Shown: piece after piece, positions 47,333 to 58,702 of the stretch | Position numbering within the stretch: position 1 is the stretch's first letter | Layout: the number at the start of each line of letters is the position of its first letter | Origin: Cocos nucifera | Lineage: Eukaryota > Streptophyta > Magnoliopsida > Arecales > Arecaceae | Assembly (NCBI GenBank): GCA_006176705.1 | Contig: QRFJ01000755.1 | Coordinates: 1,363,525 to 1,427,524 of the forward strand | Length of the DNA: 64,000 bases | Reading direction: 5' to 3' | The notes under the pieces: generated by a model | Database searches by the model: none | Told to the model about the DNA's origin: nothing | The model's input: the letters and a program-made list of their open reading frames with translations, nothing else | Position numbers and translations under genes: made by a program

Positions 47333-49025
47333 ATCTCCACCTTGGTGCCCCCAAGTCTTGGTAAATCCTGCGTGAACTATCTGCACCATCCTGCTGCTTT
47401 CAGAGCTAACATCGTTCCATCGAAGCCACCTCGCCATCTTAGCTGCAACACCGACCTATGCTCCGCAGCCCTGAGACTCATGATCCATTGCACTCCTTAG
47501 CCTTGAATTGATGCCCTCCTACTTTGACCCTATGGCTGAAACACCAACCTATGCTCTACAGCGCATCCAGACAGCTCCTTATGCAAACTCTAATGCCTCC
47601 GCCAATCCTCTTCAACTACTGTGTACCCTTGGAGACCTTTGGGATGATCATCTCCACTGCTAAAGATCTTGGCTTGCTTCTTTGCACCATCCTAGAATTG
47701 TAAGATCCCTTCTGCTTAGCAGTTACATCATTTTTTCTAAACTTTCTTGAAGAACTTACAGCATTCCTATACCAGTACATGTTGTACTACCTAATACGAT
47801 CTCTTCAGAGCTATGCCTATTTACCTGCACATGCCTCTCTACCTAGAACTGTGCATCACCAATGCTGGTGCTAGGATATTGATCCTCCTACACTCCTCTA
47901 CTCTGAACTTATGCCAGATATTCTCTCCATCTATGAAGCAACCACTGTGAAGCTCCACCTATACTCGAAGTCCATCTGATGCTGCAAAAGAATCTAACTC
48001 TATCATCGAGTCACCCGAGGCCAACCACTCAATACTGCACTACTAAGCCTATCGCTACACCTCGATCATCGTCACTGCTCCTTCGAATCCTTCGCACTCC
48101 GCGGCCCTCTTTAAAGCCATCTCAAATACCTCCACAACTCGCGAGCACCTCCAAAACATACAGGAGCTCATCCAACTTCTCTGAATTCAATGATTAAATT
48201 CTAGAAAATTCCATCTTAGCCTTCTCCTCTTTTGCCCCTGCACCAGCCATTGCTTCAATTACACCTAGAGGAACTATAGCTCAAATCCTACATTGGGCTC
48301 AGACCTACCTATCTCATCTTGAGGCTCTTGAGACTCCCTAGCTCACCTTGAGACCTACTTTCGGTCTTCTTGAGATATCTTCTAACACTCTACTGAGATA
48401 CCTTCCTCGGCTGCTGCACTATCGAGCCTCTCTCAGTCCTTGTGCCTTCAGGATAGCGCTACTATAGCACTCTAGCACTCCCTGACTCATCTCGACACCA
48501 CCTTCTCATAAGTATCTAGATCCTCTCTTGCTGTACATAAACCATCCTTCACCTGAACCATGATTTTTTCTGGTGCTCCTATAGAAGAAATCTGATCTAA
48601 GATACTCTTAACTGCTAGATGCACCTGGCACTCCCTAAGACCTTCTGGCTCTCGTTGAGATCTGCTACCTATCTCTCTGAGATGCCCTTGACACTCTCTA
48701 CTGAGATACCTTCCTTGACTGCTACACCATCGAGCCTCTCTTAGCCCCCGTGCCTTCAGGGTAGCGCTATTGCAACACTCCAGTATTTCCTGACTCGTCT
48801 CTATATCACTCTAGAGACATCTAGCCCTAATCTATTAGAACTCTATGCATCATCCATCTCCATCACCCCCAAGGCTCCAACCAATCGCACCGCTGAATAT
48901 ACCCCAACTATATTCCCAACCTTTCACCAAACTGAATAGTTACTTCTTCAGCTCCACCTCAACCCCAAGCCCTTGAGTGATCTTTCCTTTGACACGCCAA
49001 ATAAAATCATCAGCACCCAACCTTC
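47333..49025 (-). other. X-C internal region, non-coding
   Basis: The minus strand aligns in patches with the X-B and X-A internal regions, for example GGTGATGGAGATGG, GCTGAAGAAGTAACTAT and the duplicated ~110-base block (near 48380-48490 and 48690-48800). No protein domain was recognised. Confidence 0.7.
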
Positions 49026-49338
49026 AGATATCCAGAAGAACAACCACGAACAATAGAGAGAAAAGCAAATCAAAAAAATAAGGAAACTCCCGATCCCAAT
49101 TCTTTTTTTTCTCTATCCTAGAACCTTCTAGGATTTTCCTTCGGCTCTTTCCTCCTTCCCATCTTCATCCCATTCCAAAACCAGAACCCAACCACCGATC
49201 ATCATCTGCCTGCACAACCATCATCAAAATCGAGCGCCACCATTGTCGAATCACCACTGTAGCACGCCATCACTATCGCCATTCATGTGCCACCACCGTC
49301 AGCTTGGATTCATGCATCAAGAGGAAAAGGGGGCCCTA
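49025..49338. other. Unexplained stretch at the X-C inversion junction
   Basis: Polypyrimidine-rich at 49100-49180, then rich in CACCAC/CATC triplets (49200-49300). It matches neither the X-A nor the X-B internal region by eye. It lies between minus-oriented internal sequence and the plus-oriented LTR tail. It could be captured foreign sequence or a diverged part of X. Confidence 0.4.
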
Positions 49339-49413
49339 CTCTCCCTCAATCTCTCTTCTCTCTAGAGATGCTGCCCCAAGGGGGGAGCCTCCCTCACGCC
49401 CAAAAAGGGAGGT
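49339..49413 (+). repeat. X-C right LTR tail, piece 1
   Basis: ACTCTCCCTCAATCTCTCTT through TGCTGCCCC and GGAGCCTCCCTCACGCCC matches the plus-strand X LTR (21187-21280). It ends with GAGGT, the left TSD of W. Confidence 0.75.
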
Positions 49414-50905
49414 TGTTGACCCTGAGATTGATTTTAATGATTCCAAAATATTGAGTATATTATATATCTAATCATGTGTTTCAAGAATATGTGTAGAATT
49501 TTTTAAGTATCCAAAATGAAGAGTTTATCTCAAGAATAAATCCTCTTAAGATGCCATGCCAAAATACTTAAAAGAGCAAATTCATACATATTTGGATGGC
49601 TTGGTATGAAGAAAGTATGATTGAAAGAAGAGAAATTAAAATTGAAGGAAGCAATTATATTTAAAAGTGTTTGGGGTCAAGAAACTCAAGTTTGAAAGGT
49701 TAAATATTGAAGAAAAATGAAGTCATGATTTTTCGAGATGTCTCAAATTTTTTTCGAGAGCTCTCGAGTGGTCTAGCACAATGAAACAATATTCTGGCAC
49801 AGTCTTGAGAGGTCTCGAGTTAAACTCGAGATGTCTCATTCTCAGGAGATAGAAACTTTATTTCTATGCTCTGAGAGCGAGAGATCTCATGGTTCTGATG
49901 AGACATCTCATGAAAAATTGAGAGATCTTAAAATCTGATGAGAGATCTTATGAAAAATCAAGAGGTCTCGATCTACATGGATCACCTTCAATGGATAGTT
50001 TTTCAACGGCTATTTTTCGACCCCAACGACTATTTCAGAGCTTTCAACGGTTAAAAATTCTCACTCCAAAGGTATTTAAAGGTGGAGAATCAAATAAAAA
50101 GAGAAAAAGAAAGAGATTAAGGGATTTAGAGAGAGAATCTTTTAAATTTTATGGGGAATATTGAATATCCAAAGAAAAAAGAGAGAGGAGTGTTGTGCAT
50201 AGATTTCAGCGAGCCTTCAAAGCAATCTTCTCCAACATCTTCCACATCCTCTCAAGCATAATTTAAAGAAAAGCCAAGCTTCAATCGAGCACATTATCGA
50301 CTTATTTTTTAGGATTTAAAAGAGCTTATACTCTATTTTTTATATTATCCTAAAATTTTACTTATAATTTTTGATTTCTTTACAAGTTTCTTTGGAGAAA
50401 AGAAATTTGGGGTTTAGGCCCACCCAAGCCCAGAATTAGATATTGTAGGTTTTGGTTGGTGATCCTGAAAAATCAATTGGGTTGTTAGTGAACCCAAAAA
50501 ACTAACGATGTTAAATTTTGGTTGGTGCTCCTATGAAAATCAACTAGGTTTGTTTGTGAGCCTGAAAAAATAAATACACTATAATCAAGGATAGATTATA
50601 GTAAAATTTCTAAGAAAATCTTGGAGAGTGGACGTAGGAGCGGGTTGCTCCGACCCACTATAAATCTTTGTATGTTTGTATTGTGCTTTTTTCTTCTATC
50701 TCTTTATATACTTTGCATGCTTATAATTCTTACTTTACTTTCATAATTTGATTTTGTTATCTTAATTCTACTGCTCATATTATATACATCTCATCCTCAC
50801 CACTTAGATTAAAATCAAAGTGCATAATTGCTTAAAGTTAAATTTGGCCAAAGCTTTTATAAGAACCCAATTCACCCCCCTTGGGTTGCTACCTCTGGGC
50901 AACCA
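49414..50905 (+). repeat. W 5' LTR
   Basis: TGTTGACCCTGAGATTG to CTCTGGGCAACCA. Contains several repeats of short GAGAGGTCTC-type motifs at 49740-49980. About 65 bases shorter than the 3' LTR. Confidence 0.9.
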
Positions 50906-50906
50906 T

Positions 50907-50918
50907 TGGTATCAGAGC
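50907..50918 (+). promoter_or_regulatory. W primer-binding site
   Basis: TGGTATCAGAGC, a perfect initiator-tRNA-Met PBS form next to the LTR. Confidence 0.9.
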
Positions 50919-50966
50919 AGGTGCTCTGTTATTGATTATTGACCTAATCATCTAGAGCTAAAGATT

Positions 50967-52239
50967 ATGCTAATCCAAATAGAGTCTTTGTTTATTAAAG
51001 GATATTCTATAGATAGACTTTTACTTTTTAATGGCTCACATTATAGTTATTGGAAAGCACGCATGCGCATCTTCATACAAGCACATAATTATAACCTATG
51101 GAAGATTATAATCAATGGCTCATACACCCTCAAAGCATTGAAAGAGCATGATAAAGAAATGGCCCAACTTAATGCTAAGGCCATGAATATACTTTATTGC
51201 TCCTTAGAGTTAAATATATTTAATACAATTTCTTCATGTATTTCAGCAAAACATGTATGGAAGAAATTAGAAAGAATTTATAAGGGAGCAAATCAAATAG
51301 AAGAATCAAGCTTCTAAGAAGAAAAAGAAGCTCACTCCAACCTATGCCTCATGTCTCATGAGGATGAAAAGAAAAAAGAAGAATAAACAAAAGAAGAAGA
51401 ATGCATCAATTAAGGGGGAACAAAGTAAGGAAAAGAAAAATGAGAAAGAGAAAGAAAATGATACAAATCTTTGCCTCATGATCAATAAAGATGAGGTAAA
51501 TTCAAAAAATTCTTCTCAATTTACATTTGATGAATTGTTTGAAGCCTTTAATGATTTAATGGATGAATACAAAAAACTAAGGCTGAAAAATAAAGAGCTT
51601 AAAAGATCTAATCTTCTTTTGGATGATGAAAAGAGTAATCTATTGAATGAAAAAGAAGATATCTTAAGAGAAAAGAATGCTTTAGCTAAAGAAAAGGAAG
51701 AACTTCTTAAATCCAAAAAATCTTTAGTTAAAGATAAGAATAAATTCTTAATTGAAAAAGAGGATTTCATGAAAGAAAAGAATAAGAGTGTGATTGAAAA
51801 AAATAAATTATTGAAGAAAAAGAAATTTTTGATTGAAGAAAATAAAAAATTATCAAAATCTGAAAAATCTCTTATGGAAGAAACTGAAAAACTAAAAAAA
51901 GGGATTGAAAACTTGAAGCCTATGCTCGAAAAATTTACTATTGTATCTCAAAAGCTTCAAGCAATTTTAAATAATTAAAAGGCTATTTTTGATAAGACAG
52001 GAATTGGCTTTAATCTCTTAAGAAAATATAAATTTGTTAAGAATATATTTAAAAAAACTTCAACTGAAAATCATTCAATTAAATGCTTTAAATGCAATAA
52101 AACTAGCCATAAAATTTTTGAATGTAATTTTAAAAGAATTGGTCATACTTTGGTTAGACAAATTTGGATTCCAAAAGCAATCTTGAGCACTAACTTCAAT
52201 GGACCTAAGAAAACTTGGATATCAAAAATTATGAAGTAA
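50967..52239 (+). pseudogene. W gag, internally deleted
   Basis: The first open part (50967-51317) has LLFNGSHYSYWKARMRIFIQ, DLWK-like LWKIIINGSY, and QLNAKAMNILYCSLEL with AKHVWKKLERIYKGANQIEE, the N-terminal gag domain of SIRE-type copia elements. The central part of gag is missing. A second part in another frame (51358-51978) is lysine-rich, then FTFDELFEAFNDLMDEYKKL, then a long lysine/glutamate coiled coil. After one stop (51976-51978) the same frame continues to CFKCNKTSHKIFEC, an intact CX2CX4HX4C zinc knuckle (52084-52125), and VRQIWIPKAIL, ending at 52239. No pol follows. Confidence 0.8.
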
Positions 52240-54401
52240 TTTTGTAGGTATACCAAGGATCCAATGAAGCTAAAAGAAGAAAATTTTTATGGATGCCTTG
52301 AAAATGAAAATAGATGGATTGTGCTATTTGGTAAAATCTATACTATTCTTACACCATGCCATCTTTATTTGCTAAATATATTTTAATTATTAATTAGCAT
52401 AATTATTAAGCATGTTTGATTGATTTTGATGATTTATCATTGCTTAAAATGATCATACTCTATGAATTGAAAGTTTGATGTATTAACTTTAATGATTTGT
52501 TAATATGTATGCATATGATAACTCCTTTCATATTTTGATAAGTATGATTGATTTTGGTGCTTGCAATAATTTGAATGCTTTGATTTTAAAGATTAATATG
52601 CTCTTCTCTATATATCATACTATGGATGAAATGATTTATTTTGAAATTCAGCATAATATTTTAAGTCTCCCCATATCAATTTTATAATTAATGAATTTAA
52701 ATTAAAAGATTCTTACTGGATATGAATTTTTAAATTGCTAAATATTCATAGAGAACTTCAGTTTTAATTATTTGATATCAAATAACTTACTATTGCCATG
52801 TATCTGATTGATTTATCTTTTGGTAAAAAGAGAAGAATGTTTTTATTTCAAATATGATTTTACACAGCTATATATTTAATATGATATCATTTGAAATAAA
52901 TTCAAAAATGCATACCTTTTCTAAACTTAATTGCTTGATATTTCTTATGAAAAGGAAGAAATGATCTTTTTGAAGAAAGATTGAAAATTTCTTTATGATT
53001 TGCCTTAACCAATTTGCTAATATCAATTCAAATTGATTTATTATTCTAAATCCTTAATCTATTTAATTTGAATCAATTCATTTTGATTTAATTCAAAACT
53101 AAAATCATTGGTATCAAGCTAAATTTGTAAATTAATTTTAAAATAGTATTGAACCAAGAAAATCATGATTTGATCTAAAACTTAGTTTAATTGGTATCAA
53201 AAAAAATTTTCAAAGAAATGACTTTATTTATTAAAGTAAGAGGGAGAAAATATTAAAGAAGAAACATTCATTTAATTGAAAAGATCTTTGAAATTGAAAA
53301 TATCTTTTAAATTTAAAAAATCTAAATTTAGTGGTTAAATTCGTGTTAAATTTGCTTGATTTCAAATATAGAGGGAGAGAAAGTTGAAAAGTAAAGTAAT
53401 CTTGCTATAAGTATGAAAAATAGGGGGAGAGATATTTTCTAACTTGATTTAATTAAAAAAATTTTGACTAATTTGAAAATATATTCTTACTCTAAGGAAT
53501 AAATTTTGAAATCCATTTAAAAATTTAAATTTGATCCTAAATTTTTCATGTGCATTACAAAATTCTTATGAATTATTTATTTTAAAATAATATTTTACTC
53601 AAAGCAATGAATTTGAAAATGTAACTATCTTATATTTTGATATTATTTATTTTATTTTACTCGATACATTTTCAATACATACCTTTTCCAAATCTAATTG
53701 AATAAAATTTCTTAAGAAAAAAAGTTAGAATATTAAAGTATATATTATGGTTGATTTCATATTCAAATATTTTGAAAAGCCCTATCATCTTAAAACTTAA
53801 AAGTGCATATTTGAAAATCTAAATAAAGATCATATTCATTCAAAAAGAGAGAAAGCATATAATATTTAAATTAAATCTAATTTTTAAAATTAAAATAAAT
53901 ATTTGAAACTTATTTTGAGTCAAATGATAAATTTTCAAAAGAAAGATGATTCATTTAAATTGATTTTATGAATTTAATACATCTCTCAATTTAATACTTT
54001 GATATTGATTTTGATGACTCATATAAATTAATTTTCTAAACTTAATGCAATTCTTACATTGATATAATCATCTTATTGATTTTGATGATTATTTCTTATT
54101 TCTTTTCGATGAGCTTTCTGATGCTGTCAAAAAGAAGGAGAGGAATGTTGAGTATATGCTTGAAGAAACTTAATAAATTATATTAATGTTTAAAATGAAA
54201 ACTTAATACTCATTGATATGAATTGAAATATTTTTTTTATGAGTACATGAAATATATATAATGAATCAAAAGAATAATTGAGAATATTCATGAAGTATTC
54301 ATTCATGTGTTTAATCTACACTTTATAATACTTTGTAGCAAAATGCATAGAAATATATTATTTGATTTTATTGTGTATATACTCAAAATTTTGTCATCAT
54401 C
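52240..54401 (+). other. W 3' non-coding region
   Basis: About 2.1 kb, more than 70% A+T by eye, and no frame with a recognisable domain. GGGAGA-type purine tracts recur near 53244, 53372, 53424 and 54138 before the true polypurine tract. It takes the place where pol should be. Confidence 0.65.
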
Positions 54402-54415
54402 AAAAAGGGGGAGAT
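54402..54415 (+). promoter_or_regulatory. W polypurine tract
   Basis: AAAAAGGGGGAGAT directly before the 3' LTR; strong and undecayed. Confidence 0.85.
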
Positions 54416-55972
54416 TATTGACCCTGAGATTGATTTTGATGATTCCAAAATATTGAGTATATTATGTATCTAATCATATATTTCAAAAATGTGTGTAGGA
54501 TTTTTCAAGCATTCAAAATAAAGAATTTATCTTAAGAATAAATTCTCTCAAGATGCCATACTAAAATACTTAAAAGAGCAAATTCATACATATTTGGATG
54601 GCTTGGTATAAAGAAAGTATGATTGAAAGAAGAGAAATTAAAATTAAAGGAAGCAATTATGTTTAAAAGTGTTTGGGGATAAAAAAACTCAAGTTTGGAA
54701 GGTCAAACATTGAAAAAAAATGAAGTCAGAATTTTTCGAGACGTCTCAAATTTTTTTCGAGAGCTCTTGAGTGGTCTGACATAATGAAACAGTATTCTGG
54801 CACAGTCTCGAGAGGTCTCGAGTTGAACTAGAGATATCTCAATCTCAGAAGATAGAAACTTCATTTCTATGCTCTGAGAGTAAGAGGTCTCATAGATTTT
54901 TCGAAAGATCTCATGGTTCTAGCGAGACATCTCATGAAAAATCGAGAGGTCTCAAAATCTGACGAGAGGTCTCATGAAAAATCGAGATATCTCGATCTGC
55001 ATGGACAGCCTTCAATGGATAGTTTTCCAACGACTATTTTTTGACGCCAATGGCTATTTCAGAGCTTCCAACGGCTAAAAACTCTTACTTTAAAGATATT
55101 TAAAGGTGGAGAATCAATTGAAAAGAAAAAAAGAAAGAGATTAAGGGATTTAGAGAGAGAATCTTTCAGATTTTGTAAGAAACATTGAATATCCAAAGAA
55201 AAAAAAAAAGAGAGGATTGTTATGCACAGATTTCAACAAGTCTTCAAAGCAATCTTCTCCAACATCTTCCACATCCTCTCAAGCATAATTTGAAGAAAAG
55301 TCAAGCTTCAATCGAGCACATTATTGGCTTGTTCTTTAGGATTTAAAAGAGCTTATACTTTATTTTTTATATTGTGCTGAAACTTTACTTGTATTTTTTG
55401 ATTTCTTTACAAGTTTTTTTGGAGGAAAGAAACTTACAAGTTTCTTTGCTCCGAAGAAACTTAGGATTTAGGCCCATCCAAGCCCAGAATTGGACATTGT
55501 ACATTTTGGTTGGTGACCCCAAAAAACCAACTGGATTGTTAGTGAATCCAAAAAAATAACGATGTTAGATTTTGATTGGTACTCCTATGAAAATCAACTA
55601 GATTTGTTTGTGAGTCTGAAAAAATAAACACACTATAATCAAGGGTAGATTATAGTAAAATTTTCAAGAAAAGCTTGGAGAGTGGATGTAGGAGCAGGTT
55701 GCTCTGAACCACTATAAATCTTTGTGTGTTTGTGTTGTGTCTTTTCCTTCTATCTCTCTATATACTTTGCATGCTTATAATTCTTACTTTACTTTTATAA
55801 TTTGATTTTGTTATCTTAATTCTGCTACTCATATTATATACATCTCATCCTCACCACTTAGATTAAAATCAAAGCACATAATTGCTTAGAGTTAAATTTG
55901 GCCAAAGCTTTTATAAGAACCCAATTCACCCCCCCCCCCCTCCCCCTCTCGGGTTGCTACCTCTGGGCAACA
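54416..55972 (+). repeat. W 3' LTR (1557 bp)
   Basis: TATTGACCCTGAGATTG (the first G is now A) to CTCTGGGCAACA. It differs from the 5' LTR at roughly one base in ten near the start. It includes a poly-C run at 55929-55940 and an added GAAACTTACAAGTTTCTTTG segment near 55428. Confidence 0.9.
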
Positions 55973-56152
55973 GAGGCACCCCATCATACATCTAGATTGG
56001 TAGATTGGTGGTTTGTTGTCCTTAGAGAATGTCAACAATCTCTCCAGGTCCATGCCAAAGATCAGGAGCTTTCGCAATATGTTATCAAAGTAGTACCATG
56101 GTTCCTTACATTTGGTATCAAAGCTTGGTGATGCCATGGTGATGCGCCAACA
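55973..56152 (+). repeat. X-C right LTR tail, piece 2
   Basis: It continues the X LTR after W with GAGGCACCCCATCATA, then GATCAGGAGCTTTCGCAATA, two PBS-like motifs (TGTTATCAAAG near 56081 and TGGTATCAAAGC near 56113), and ends GCGCCAACA. CAACC follows. Confidence 0.8.
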
Positions 56153-56157
56153 CAACC

Positions 56158-56445
56158 TAACCTTATAGGTTTCAATTTAGCCATCTGCTTTGATCTTCTT
56201 TTTGAAGATCCATTTGCACTCTATAGGACTTACACCCTCTAGTGCATCAACTAAAGTCCAAACTTGGTTGGAATACATAGAGTCTATTTTGGATTTCATT
56301 GCATCTAGCCACTTGTCAGAGTTTTTACTCATAACCACTTTAGAATAGGTCAATGGATCATTATCTTGAATGATATTTGCCTCATTATCATTCCCTACGA
56401 CAAAACTATATCTTAGAGGTTCCTGACACACTCTCTCTAACTTAT
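56158..56445 (-). pseudogene. Y reverse transcriptase, N-terminal part
   Basis: Minus strand: EPLRYSFVVGNDNEANIIQ, WLDAMKSKIDSMYSNQVWTL, VDALEGVSPIECKWIFKKKI, KADG. This is the standard start of copia reverse transcriptase, and it stops at the CAACC duplication of X-C. The rest is at 46783 and below. Confidence 0.85.
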
Positions 56446-57370
56446 GAAGAGGAGGTGTATTTTGTGGATGTACCTCATTATTGGGTATTTGAGGTTGAGG
56501 ACTATTATAAGATATTTTTGGATCAGTTTATAGGTACTGAACTTTCTTAGGTTCAATATTTCTCTCACTACCTCCTTCTTGGATGAATTTCTTCTCCAAG
56601 AATATGGCATGTTTACTAATAATTATGTTTTATTTAGTAGGATGATAGAAATAATATTCTTTAATTTTTTTAGGATGCCCTATAAATAAATATTTGTCTG
56701 ACCTTGCACTTAACTTATGTCCAAAAATATTTCTGACATGAGCAGGACAGCCCCATATCTTAAGATGCTTAAGATTAGGCTTTCTTCTATTCTATAATTC
56801 ATATGGAGTTCTAGGAACAAACATAGAAGGTACTCTGCTAAGAACATAAGTAGTAGTTTCTAGGGCATATCCCTAGAAGATTATTGGAAGATTAGCATAA
56901 CACGTCATGGACCGCACCATTTTCATAAGTGTACGATTTCTCCTTTCTTCTGCACTATTTAATTATGGCGTATAAAGAGGTATCCATTCAGAGAGAATTT
57001 TTTTTCTTAAGATGATCAAGAAACTCACTGGATAAGCATTCGCCACCTCGATCAGATTGAAGGACTTTAATACTTCTTCTAGTTTGATTTTCAATCATCA
57101 TTTGATATTCTTTAAACTTATCAAAAGCTTTAGATTTATGTTTCATAAGATACACATATCCATATCTTGATAAGTTATCAGCAAAAGTGATAAAATAAGA
57201 ATATTCTCCTCTAGCTTGAGTTGTTATTGGCCCACATACATCTAAATATACTAAGGTCAATAACTCATTTGCCCTTTCTCCATGTCTAGAAAATGGAGAC
57301 TTGGTTATTTTTCTCATGAGGCAAGATTCACAAGTCCCATATGATTCATAATCATAGGGTTCAAAGAATT
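56446..57370 (-). pseudogene. Y integrase
   Basis: The core has LTLVYLDVCGPITTQARGEY, with the first aspartate, ITFADNLSRYGYVYLMKHKS, and IKVLQSDRGGECLSSEFLDH, with the second. The frame is open from 57317 to 56988, then breaks. The glutamate region and C-terminal domain below 56985 are present in pieces, for example PNLKHLKIWGCPAHV-like sequence near 56760. It would insert the DNA copy into the genome. Confidence 0.8.
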
Positions 57371-57379
57371 TCTTTTTGT

Positions 57380-57840
57380 ATAACTTATTTATCTTGACTC
57401 ACTAATATGACCGAGATGACAATGCCAAAGAAATGACATATTAATGTCTTCTCTCTTTCTTTTTATATTTTTATCAATATAAAATAAATTTTCATTAAGT
57501 AATAAAATTAGAATATCATTATTAAAATGCCCATTGCCAACAAATTCATTTGCATGAAAAATAGAGCAACCTATGCTCATAAATTTTATTTGATAATTAT
57601 TTTATAACAAAAGAGGTATAGATACAATATTTCTAATTACATTGGGCATATAATAACATTCTTCTAATTTAAGAGTTCTTTCAGTTGATAGCTCCAGTAG
57701 GTAAGTTCCCACAACCTCAGCAGAGATGATTTCTCCACTAGCACTGAAAAGCTTGAACTCATCTTTCTTCAACCCTCTGATTCTCTGTAGTATGTACAAA
57801 GAATTACAGATATAAGAACCACATACAGTATCCAATACCT
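57380..57840 (-). pseudogene. Y protease and GAG-pre-integrase
   Basis: The protease active-site region at about 57835-57800 reads LDTVCGSYICN; the family has DTGCGSH, so the catalytic glycine is now valine. KLEECYYMPNVIRNIVSI is the conserved end. GAG-pre-integrase at 57580-57389 has SFLWHCHLGHISESR with the paired histidines. Confidence 0.75.
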
Positions 57841-57913
57841 ATGAATTACTGGCTGAAGTACTTAATAAAAATGTTGTATGTATCATGTACATACCCTTTT
57901 ATGCTGTATTCTT

Positions 57914-58702
57914 TTAAATTTTTGCAAGATAACTCTTGCAATTGTTCTTCCAATATCCCATCTTGCCGCAGTGATAATAGGTCATGTCTGCAGGGATATT
58001 CTTTGCCTTCTTTTTGAAGGTGCTTCTTTTAGGGTTTAATTTATTTCTTTTCTTTGAACTCTTTCTGCCAGCCTTCTTCTTGTCCATCATCAAAAGCAGA
58101 CCTTTCTCTCCCTTGATGCAATTTTCTACTATTTTTAACATATTTAGTAGCTCTGGTAGGGAAGTATCTAGTTTGTTCATATGATAATTCACCATAAACT
58201 AGGAGTCGTCTAGGAGAGACTGTAGTATGAGATCTTGATTGAGCTCTGCATCTATTGCAAAATCTAACTGATCCAATCTAGTGATTAAGTCAATTAGTTT
58301 AAGTGCATGATTCTGAACAAAAATTATCTCAGTCATTCAAGCCCGAAATAACTGCTTGGATAATTCATACCTAGCAGTTTGGCTATGTTCTTTATAAAGC
58401 TCTTTTAGATTGAGCAATATGGAGGAAGCATTCATACTTTCATGTTGTCTCTGTAATTCATTACTCATCTAAGCCAACATGATATATTTGACAGTCATAC
58501 TATCATTTTGCCACATCTTATATACCGCTTTCTCCTCCTCAAAAGCATCTTCATGGATCGAACTTAGGATAGGAGTATCTAAAACATAAGATAACTTCTC
58601 TTGCGCAAGTACTATGCATCAGTTCCTCAACCAATCTACGTAATTAGGATCAGTCAATTTATTTATCTCAAGAATACATCGAAGTGAGAGTGAAGAAGCC
58701 AT
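57914..58702 (-). pseudogene. Y gag
   Basis: Start at 58702 (MASS, then INKLTDPNYVDWLRN), followed by a stop. The UBN2-type core comes next: LSYVLDTPIL, NDSMTVKYIMLA, QTARYELSKQLF, and FMVNYHMNKLDTSLPELLNM. A basic linker leads to YYHCGKMGYWKNNC, a zinc knuckle in which the first cysteine and the histidine are tyrosine. Three or more stops. Confidence 0.8.

Larger units (their letters stand above)
49414..55972 (+). mobile_element. W: gag-only, pol-less LTR retrotransposon of copia type
   Basis: LTRs at 49414-50905 and 54416-55972. Flanks GAGGT (49409-49413) and GAGGC (55973-55977) are a TSD with one change. A perfect PBS is followed by a gag reading frame with coiled coil and zinc knuckle, then 2.1 kb of AT-rich non-coding DNA and a strong polypurine tract. 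There is no protease, integrase or reverse transcriptase. The gag sequence resembles the SIRE/Maximus copia lineage. This is the structure described in plants as a terminal-repeat element with a gag domain (TR-GAG). Confidence 0.85.
46784..56152. mobile_element. X-C: family X element with inverted ends
   Basis: Flanked by perfect CAACC duplications (46779-46783 and 56153-56157), inside the Y reverse transcriptase gene. The left end is an X LTR in minus orientation (46784-47332), followed by minus-strand X internal sequence to about 49025. The right end is the 3' part of an X LTR in plus orientation (49339-49413 and 55973-56152, split by W). Both outer ends are thus LTR 3' ends (TGTTGTGC... 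and ...GCGCCAACA). About 310 bases in between are unexplained. Confidence 0.7.

Noticed and set aside
51516..51770. Minus-strand serine/leucine-rich frame in W
   Set aside because: It is the reverse complement of the lysine/glutamate coiled coil of gag, which explains its composition.
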